Part shown: in pieces, positions 58,389 to 64,000 of the stretch | How positions within the stretch are numbered: position 1 is the stretch's first letter | Layout: each line of letters begins with the position of its first letter | From: Candidatus Sodalis endolongispinus | GTDB lineage: Bacteria > Pseudomonadota > Gammaproteobacteria > Enterobacterales > Enterobacteriaceae | DNA length: 64,000 nt | Direction of reading: 5' to 3' | Assembly (NCBI RefSeq): GCF_018777395.1 | Contig: NZ_JAFJYC010000002.1 | Span: forward strand, 793,619 to 857,618 | Translations under genes and position numbers: made by a program | The notes under the pieces: generated by a model | What the model saw: the letters and a program-made list of their open reading frames with translations, nothing else | Databases searched by the model: none | Told to the model about the DNA's origin: nothing

Positions 58389-59424
58389 TAGCGTGACGCA
58401 TTGTAGTAATGCGCCGTATCTGCGGTGAGCAGGTCTTCAGCCAGTTGCGCTTGCTGTGCCACATCGCCCTGGGTGGCGGTGCGACGTTCGATATTGATGC
58501 CCAACTTGCGAAACAGTGCCATGTCGCGATCCTCTTCCGGGTTAGGCGTGGTGAGTAATTTACAGCCGTAGAACACGGAGTTGGCACCGGCCATAAAACA
58601 TAGCGCCTGGGTCTGTTCGTTCATCTGCTCCCGTCCCGCCGACAGGCACACGCGTGAGCGCGGCATCATAATGCGCGCCACGGCGATGGTGCGAATAAAC
58701 TCAACGGATCGACATCCTCATTATCGGCTAGCGGCGTTCCTTTTACCTTCACCAGCATATTGATGGGTACGCTTTCCGGCGGCGTCGGCAAATTGGCCAG
58801 TTGCACCAGCAGCCCCGCGCGATCGCGGATATCCTCCCCCAGCCAGACGATGCCGCCGGAGCACACTTTAATCCCCGCCTGCCGGACTTTGCTCAGGGTA
58901 TCGAGCCGGTCCTGGTAGCTGCGGGTCGTGACGATACTGCCGTAAAATTCCGGCGAGGTATCCAGGTTGTGGTTATAAAAATCCAGCCCCGCCTCCGCCA
59001 GCCGCTGCGCCTGCCCATCGTTAAGCATGCCAAGCGTCATGCAAGTCTCAAGCCCCATCGCCTTCACGCCCTGCACCATCTGCTCAAGCAGCGGCATATC
59101 GCGGTCGTGCGGGTTTTTCCAGGCAGCCCCCATGCAAAAGCGCGTTGAACCGGCGTCCCGTGCCTTACGGGCGGCGTCCAGCACTTGCTGCACCTGCATC
59201 AGCCGCTCGCTCTCAAGCCCGGTGCTGTAACGCGCGCTTTGCGGACAATACTTGCAATCCTCGGGGCAGGCACCGGTTTTGATCGACAACAGCGTGCTGA
59301 CCTGAACCTCGCCCGGCGTGAAGTGCTGGCGGTGCACTTGTTGGGCCTCGAACAGCAACTCAAGAAACGGTTTATCAAACAGCGCTCTGGCCTGCGCCAG
59401 CGTCCAGCGTTGAGAGGTTGACAT
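58388..59424 (-). pseudogene. bioB: BioB biotin synthase, one-base frameshift
   Basis: Radical SAM enzyme inserting sulfur into dethiobiotin. From [20 protein letters not shown] it keeps the CPEDCKYC cluster motif, [35 protein letters not shown] and [19 protein letters not shown]. After NEDVDP, near 58702, a single T is missing (expected [10 protein letters not shown]). The next frame continues [40 protein letters not shown] and YYNASR to the stop. About 100 C-terminal residues are lost from the product. Confidence 0.95.
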
Positions 59425-59429
59425 AACGG

Positions 59430-59438
59430 TTATCCACA
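59430..59438 (+). other. Perfect DnaA box in the bioB leader
   Basis: TTATCCACA, identical to the strongest E. coli DnaA box, six bases from the bioB start codon. It is a third high-affinity type box within about 5 kb of the candidate DARS1 pair. It may be coincidence. Confidence 0.4.
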
Positions 59439-59464
59439 GCATCTTGAAGGAAATAGATGGCGTC

Positions 59465-59517
59465 AGTGTAGAGTTTGCCGCTACACTGTCAACCATATAT
59501 TTAAAATTTAGTTTACA
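59465..59517. promoter_or_regulatory. BirA-type bio operator with face-to-face bioA and bioB promoters
   Basis: TGTCAACC (59487-59494), 15 bases, AGTTTACA (59510-59517) matches the BirA operator arms. The bioA promoter reads TTGCCG (59475-59480), 17 bases, TATTTA (59498-59503). The bioB promoter on the other strand reads TTGACA (59487-59492), 16 bases, TACACT (59465-59470). The overlap of operator and both promoters is as in E. coli, though the genes on both sides are broken. Confidence 0.75.
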
Positions 59518-59527
59518 GGATGATCCG

Positions 59528-60808
59528 ATGCAGGCTGATGACCTCGCCTTCGACCGCCGCCATATCTGGCACCCTTACACCTCCATGACCCGGCCGCTGC
59601 CGGCCTATCCTGTGGTCGCCGCCGACGGCTGTGAGCTGACCCTCAGCAACGGCCTCCGCCTGGTGGACGGCATGTCTTCCTGGTGGGCGGCCATTCACGG
59701 CTACAATCACCCTGTTATCAATCAGGCGATGAACGAACAAATCGGCCGCATGTCCCATGTGATGTTCGGCGGCATTACCCACCCGCCAGCGGTAGCCCTG
59801 TGTCGTCGGCTGGTGGCGCTGACGCCGGCCGGTCTGGAGTGCGTTTTCCTGGCGGATTCCGGCTCGGTGGCCGTGGAGGTGGCGATAAAAATGGCGCTGC
59901 AATATTGGCAGGCGCGCGGCGAACCGCGGCGCGAGTTGCTTGCCCTGCGTCAGGGCTATCATGGCGATACCTTTGGCGCGATGTCGGTTTGCGATCCCGA
60001 TAACTCAATGCATAGCCTGTATCAGGGCTACCTGCCACCGCATCGGTTCGTTGAGGCTCCCCGACGCCGTTTCGACGACACCTGGCTCGAAGGAGACGAC
60101 GCGCCGTTGGCTACTCTATTAGCCGCCCACCACCGCACGCTAGCGTCGGTGATCCTGGAGCCGATCGTGCAGGGCGCCGTCGGGATGCGCTTTTACCATC
60201 CCGAATACCTGCGCCGGGCGCGGGCGCTGTGCGATCGCTATGGCATATTGCTGATTGCCGATGAAATCGCAACCGGTTTCGGCCGCACCGGCGAATGGTT
60301 CGCCTGCAATCGCGCCGGATATTCTTTGTGTGGGCAAAGCCTTGACCGGCGGCGCCCTGTCTCTCGCCGCCACGCTGACCCGTCGCCACGTGGCGGATAC
60401 TATCAGCGAGAGCGACGCCGGCTGTTTCATGCACGGGCCGACGTTTATGGCCAATCCGCTGGCCTGCGCCGCCGCCAACGCCAGCCTGTCGCTGCTGGAG
60501 GATGAACGCTGGCGCCCGCGCGTGGCGGCGATTGCCGCCGCGCTTAGCGCCGGGTTATCACCGCTGGCCAGTCATCCGCGGGTGCGCGATGTGCGGGTGT
60601 GCTCGGCGCCATTGGCGTAGTGGAAACGACGCAGCCGGTCAACATGGCGGCGCTGCAGCGCTGGTTTGTCGTCAGCGGCGTGTGGATCCGTCCTTTCGGC
60701 AAGCTGATTTACCTGATGCCGCCTTATATCATCTCACCGCCGGCGCTGGCGCGGCTCATCGACGCTATCGCCGGCGCCCTGGACCAACCGGCGCATTTTC
60801 TCCCGTGA
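59528..60808 (+). pseudogene. bioA: BioA DAPA aminotransferase, two frameshifts
   Basis: PLP aminotransferase making 7,8-diaminopelargonate. [40 protein letters not shown] and MFGGITHPPA begin the fold; FLADSGSVAVEVAIKMALQY, LRQGYHGDTFGAMSVCDP and LIADEIATGFGRTG follow. Near 60308, after EWFAC, several bases are missing. The next frame has APDILCVGKALTGGALSLAA with the PLP lysine, and CFMHGPTFMANPLACAAANA. Near 60598 two extra bases (TG) shift it again before LGAIGVVETTQPVNMAALQ and GVWIRPFGKLIYLMPPYII. Confidence 0.95.
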
Positions 60809-61073
60809 CGCCGGCGGCACAGGGTGCGCATGCGCGCCGGGCCACATACGCTATGCTTAACCTCTGACGCTTGCGGCACGAGGCGTTCCGCCGCCGGCGA
60901 GCATGAATGCGGCTCGGCGAAACCGTGCCGAGCGCCGATGAGCCGCGATGAGCGGGGTGATGACCGGGCCGATGGCGCCAGCCACGAACTCGCGGGCCGC
61001 TCTTATGGCATCTGGTCAGAGCGTCGTCGCCGGCGATCCTTGTCCCGCGCGCCGCAACCAATGGAGAATGCTG
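60809..61073. other. Spacer after bioA with a hairpin at 60911-60933
   Basis: No gene is recognised. GGCTCGGC and GCCGAGC form a 7-bp stem around GAAACCGT (60911-60933), a possible terminator without a T run. A GGAGA ribosome site for the next gene is at the right edge. Confidence 0.4.
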
Positions 61074-61749
61074 ATGAAAGTCGCCATAATCTTGACATCC
61101 CATGACCGGTTAGGCGATACCGGTGATAAGACCGGTTTCTGGCTGGAAGAGCTGGTCGCGCCGTATTATACTCTGCATGATGCCGGAGTAGAGATAACCC
61201 TGGCCTCGCCGAAAGGTGGCCAGCTACCGCTGGATCCGAAAAGCGACGAAGCGGACGCGCAAACCCAGGACACCGAGCGGTTTCGCACCGACAGCGCAGC
61301 AGGCCCTGGCCGCCACCGTCAGAGTCGATACTTTGCGGGCGGAAGAGTTTGATGCCCTGTTTTATCCCGGCGGCCATGGTCCGTTATGGGATCTGGCGGA
61401 AGATCCCCATTCCATCGCCCTTATCGAGCAAACGTTCGCCAACGGCAAACCGGTGGCGGCCGTCTGCCATGGGCCAGGGGTGCTGCGCCATGCGAAAAAG
61501 CCTGACGGTACGCCGCTGGTGGCGGGGAAGCGGGTCACCGGTTTTACCAATAGCGAAGAGCAAGCTGGCCGGTTGACTACCGTGGTGCCGTTCTCGGTGG
61601 AAGATGAGCTTCGGCGCCACGGCGGCCACTTTGAGCGCAGCGAGGATTGGCAGTCCTGTTCGGTAACGGATGGCCATTTGGTCACCGGCCAGAACCCGGC
61701 CTCGTCGACGGCCACCGCGCAAAATTTATTAAAAATCCTTAACCGCTAA
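61074..61749 (+). pseudogene. DJ-1/PfpI superfamily (Hsp31-like) protein, one frameshift
   Basis: Class I glutamine amidotransferase-like fold; relatives act as glyoxalases or chaperones. The ATG at 61074 follows GGAGA. MKVAIILTSHDRLGDTGDKT, FWLEELVAPYYTLHDAGVEI and LASPKGGQLPLDPKSDEADA lead to DTERF. Near 61296 the frame shifts by one base. The next frame reads FDALFYPGGHGPLWDLAEDP, VAAVCHGPGVLRHAKKPDG with the nucleophilic cysteine, and VTDGHLVTGQNPASS to the stop. One indel separates it from a full 225-residue protein. Confidence 0.9.
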
Positions 61750-61771
61750 TGCCAGACAGGAGAATGCCCGC

Positions 61772-62251
61772 GTGTTTACTCTCTTTAGCAACGATCTACA
61801 ACCCGGCGCGACGTTACCTGAGCGCCATGTGTTTAACGGTATGGGATATCAAGGGGATAATATTTCGCCGCATCTGGCCTGGGATAATGTACCGGCAGGC
61901 AGCAAAAGTTTTGTCATTACGGTATTTGATCCAGACGCGCCGACCGGCTCTGGCTGGTGGCACTGGCTGGTAGCCAATATTCCGGCCGAGGTGCGTATGC
62001 TGCCCCAGGTGGCAGGCTCCGGTCAGGACAATCTGCCGGCGGGCGCCGTGCAGGGACGTACCGATTTCGGAAGTGCGGGCTACGGCGGCGCGGCGGCGCC
62101 GCAGGGAGAAACCCACCGTTATCAGTTCACCGTCCATGCGCTGGATGTGGACCATCTGGAGGTCGATGAAAACGCCAGCGGCGCGATGATTGGTTTTAAC
62201 GTGCATTTCCACGCTTTGGGCAGTGCGTCGCTGACCGTGACTTACCGCTGA
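61772..62251 (+). CDS. ybhB: YbhB, phosphatidylethanolamine-binding protein (Raf kinase inhibitor-like)
   Basis: Small PEBP-fold protein of unknown role in bacteria. The GTG at 61772 follows AGGAGA by eight bases. LPERHVFNGMGYQGDNISPH, VFDPDAPTGSGWWHWLVANI (the family signature) and GETHRYQFTVHALDVDHLEV are seen in 159 residues, the same length as E. coli YbhB. The frame is intact. Confidence 0.95.
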   Translation: MFTLFSNDLQPGATLPERHVFNGMGYQGDNISPHLAWDNVPAGSKSFVITVFDPDAPTGSGWWHWLVANIPAEVRMLPQVAGSGQDNLPAGAVQGRTDFGSAGYGGAAAPQGETHRYQFTVHALDVDHLEVDENASGAMIGFNVHFHALGSASLTVTYR

Positions 62252-62328
62252 TGCGATGGCCCGCCGCCATGCCCGGGCGCAAGGTAATGGCTTGAGCACG
62301 GGGGCGCCACGGACCGCGAGGCGGAGGG

Positions 62329-63324
62329 TTAACGCGCCAGCACGGACACCCACATCGGCCCTTGCCCCACCGCATAGCGCGCCAGCGGCGCCAGCACGCC
62401 AGATTGCGGGTCAATGGCATAAACCGTGATATGGTGCGATTTCTGCCCGGCGGCCACCAGGAACCGCCCTTGGCTATCGATATTGAAACCCCGAGGCTGG
62501 GTTTCGGTGGTCTGATGGCCTGCCAGACTGAGCACCCCGCCGTCTTCGGACACCGCGAACCGGCTGATGACGCTGGCGGTACGATCGCAACAATAGAGCC
62601 AGCGTCCGTCGGGCGTGATATGGATATCCGCCGCCCAGCGGGTGTCACTGAAGCCGGCCGGCATAATATCCAACGTCTGCACGATGCGCGGACCGGCGCC
62701 TGCGGCGTCAATGGCAATCACATCCACCGTACCGCTGAGCTCGTTGATCGTGTAGGCGTATCCGCCGCCGTGGTGAAACGCCATATGGCGCGGCCCGGCG
62801 CCGGCCACGCTGTCCAACGCTGCCGGCGTGCGCGGGGTTAACTGGCCGGACTCGCCCATGGTGAAGAGCCGGATACGATCCTCTTGCAAGCAAGGCACCC
62901 AAAGCACTTGGTTGGTGGTGTCGACATTGGCGGAGTGGCAATGGGTCAAGCCTTCCAGCGTCTGCGTCGGCGCACCGAAGATGCCCTGTTCGTCGATGGG
63001 ACTGACACCGAGACAGCTGCCGCTATAAGAAACACTGTATAGCGTCTCGCCCTGCAAATCGGTGGTCAGTTGCGTCGGACTGCCCGGCAGCGGCGCCATA
63101 CCTGCTTCAGTCAGCAGGCCATGTTCATCAATACGATAGCTGACCACCCCGAAGGACGGCCGGACGCCAATATAGAGGTGCGTGTTTGCCGGATGGATGA
63201 CCATCGGCTGCCCCTTCCCCGGGGTATCCACCACTTGCAGCAATGTTAGCGTGCCCTGGTTATCCATTTGCCAGACGTGTATTTGCTGACTTTCCGGGCT
63301 GGCAACGTAGACAATTTGCTTCAT
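62329..63324 (-). CDS. pgl: 6-phosphogluconolactonase, seven-bladed beta-propeller type
   Basis: Hydrolyses 6-phosphogluconolactone in the oxidative pentose phosphate pathway. The 331 residues from [20 protein letters not shown] equal E. coli Pgl in length and carry [60 protein letters not shown] and [20 protein letters not shown], the repeated propeller strands. The frame is intact. It is divergent from ybhA over a 194-base spacer. Confidence 0.96.
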   Translation of the reverse strand: MKQIVYVASPESQQIHVWQMDNQGTLTLLQVVDTPGKGQPMVIHPANTHLYIGVRPSFGVVSYRIDEHGLLTEAGMAPLPGSPTQLTTDLQGETLYSVSYSGSCLGVSPIDEQGIFGAPTQTLEGLTHCHSANVDTTNQVLWVPCLQEDRIRLFTMGESGQLTPRTPAALDSVAGAGPRHMAFHHGGGYAYTINELSGTVDVIAIDAAGAGPRIVQTLDIMPAGFSDTRWAADIHITPDGRWLYCCDRTASVISRFAVSEDGGVLSLAGHQTTETQPRGFNIDSQGRFLVAAGQKSHHITVYAIDPQSGVLAPLARYAVGQGPMWVSVLAR

Positions 63325-63518
63325 ATGTTCTCCTAATTTCGCTTCTGTGGCAGGCATAGTGTCCCTGATTTGGCAACGTTTCGTCACCTTTATGGCACGC
63401 CTTTGTTAAGCATGTCACCCTTAAAGCGCCTTAGCCAGCGAGATTATCACGGTTTTCGCCGACGCGCTGAGGGTGTAACATTGCAGTATGATTGAAATAC
63501 TTACCTAATAGGAAACCT

Positions 63519-64000
63519 ATGGATTATCGCCTTATTGCCCTGGATCTGGACGGCACGCTGCTGACCCGCCAAAAACGTATTTTGCCCGAATCCCTTGCCG
63601 CCCTACGCGCAGCGCGCGAGGCTGGCCTGCAGGTGATGGTCGTCACCGGCCGGCATCACGTCGCCATTCACCCCTTCTATCAGGTCCTCGAGATAGACAC
63701 GCCGGCCATTTGCTGCAACGGTACCTATCTGTACGATTACCCGGCACGGCGGGTATTAGCCGCTCAACCTCTCGACAAGCCCCAGACGCTGACGGTACTG
63801 AGTCTGCTCGATCAGTATGATGTTCACGGCCTGCTGTACGTGGATGACGCCATGCTGTATCAACACCCGACCGATCATGTCCTGCGCTCCCTGGCCTGGT
63901 CGGAGACTCTGCCGCCGGCGCAGCGGCCAACGCTTGTGCAGGTGGACAGCCTGGCGGCGGCGGCGCAAGAGGCGCAGGCGATCTGGAAGTTCGCTGCCTC
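63519..64000 (+). CDS. ybhA: YbhA, HAD-superfamily (Cof-type) phosphatase, cut by the window end
   Basis: Pyridoxal phosphate/sugar phosphatase of the Cof subgroup. AGGAAAC precedes the ATG. The start MDYRLIALDLDGTLLTRQKR carries the catalytic DLDGTL. VVTGRHHVAIHPFYQVLEID, PAICCNGTYLYDY and LLYVDDAMLYQHPTDHVLRS match E. coli YbhA. About 160 of some 272 residues lie inside the window; the visible part has no lesion. Confidence 0.95.
   Translation, partial: MDYRLIALDLDGTLLTRQKRILPESLAALRAAREAGLQVMVVTGRHHVAIHPFYQVLEIDTPAICCNGTYLYDYPARRVLAAQPLDKPQTLTVLSLLDQYDVHGLLYVDDAMLYQHPTDHVLRSLAWSETLPPAQRPTLVQVDSLAAAAQEAQAIWKFAA

Noticed and set aside
1..64000. Insertion sequences, prophage, tRNA or rRNA genes
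   Set aside because: I looked for transposase or integrase motifs, terminal inverted repeats and tRNA cloverleaf features, and saw none that I could support.

Overview
The window reads as chromosome from a Sodalis-like enterobacterial insect symbiont (inference). Gene order and protein identity are enterobacterial. G+C is moderately high, there is no insertion sequence or prophage, and roughly half of the recognisable genes are inactivated by single nonsense codons, short indels or internal deletions. That pattern of recent, still readable decay is typical of Sodalis glossinidius and relatives. From moeA to ybhA the backbone follows the E. coli 17-18.6 min region in reverse order (moeAB, rlmF, ybiT, ompX, dps, ybiI, ybiB, dinG, rhlE, ybhL, moaEDCA, yvcK, uvrB, bio, ybhB, pgl, ybhA). 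A block from E. coli 48 min is interleaved (yohO, yehWXYZ, bglX, pbpG, dusC).

Layout. 0-5 kb: decayed moeA, readthrough moeB and rlmF joined tail to tail, and broken ybiT. 5-12 kb: intact ompX, dps and ybiI, a broken flavin reductase, a small secreted protein, an M3 peptidase, and ybiB with an internal deletion. 12-20 kb: a PaiB-like protein, broken dinG with its LexA box, a GNAT, yohO, the decayed osmoprotectant transporter yehZYXW, and idi. 20-32 kb: an MpaB-like protein, broken bglX, an oxidoreductase plus GNAT pair, broken GST and pbpG, and a broken EmrAB/outer-membrane efflux operon. 32-47 kb: broken PQQ dehydrogenase, gpmA, a divergent EamA/MarR pair, a decayed amino-acid ABC operon, a methyltransferase, dusC, broken rhlE, and broken dcyD-tcyN. 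47-54 kb: intact ybhL, moaEDCA, yvcK and uvrB. 54-61 kb: a DARS1-like DnaA-box locus, an orphan broken urtE, and a biotin operon in which bioA, B, F, C and D are all inactivated. 61-64 kb: a broken DJ-1 gene, then intact ybhB, pgl and ybhA (cut by the window end).

How the genes work together. Molybdopterin synthesis (moaACDE) looks intact and keeps a ModE operator and a probable Moco riboswitch, yet molybdenum insertion (moeA) is broken and the MoeB tail is aberrant. Biotin synthesis is lost completely although its BirA-type operator and face-to-face promoters remain. Retained functions are DNA repair (uvrB), iron storage (dps), outer membrane (ompX), tRNA modification (dusC) and central sugar metabolism (pgl, gpmA).

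The most unusual signal is a set of at least nine tandem-repeat arrays (periods 18, 21, 40, 42-47, about 44, 56, 60, 69 and 124 bp). They have unrelated unit sequences, and nearly all of them sit at or overlap the 3' ends of genes.
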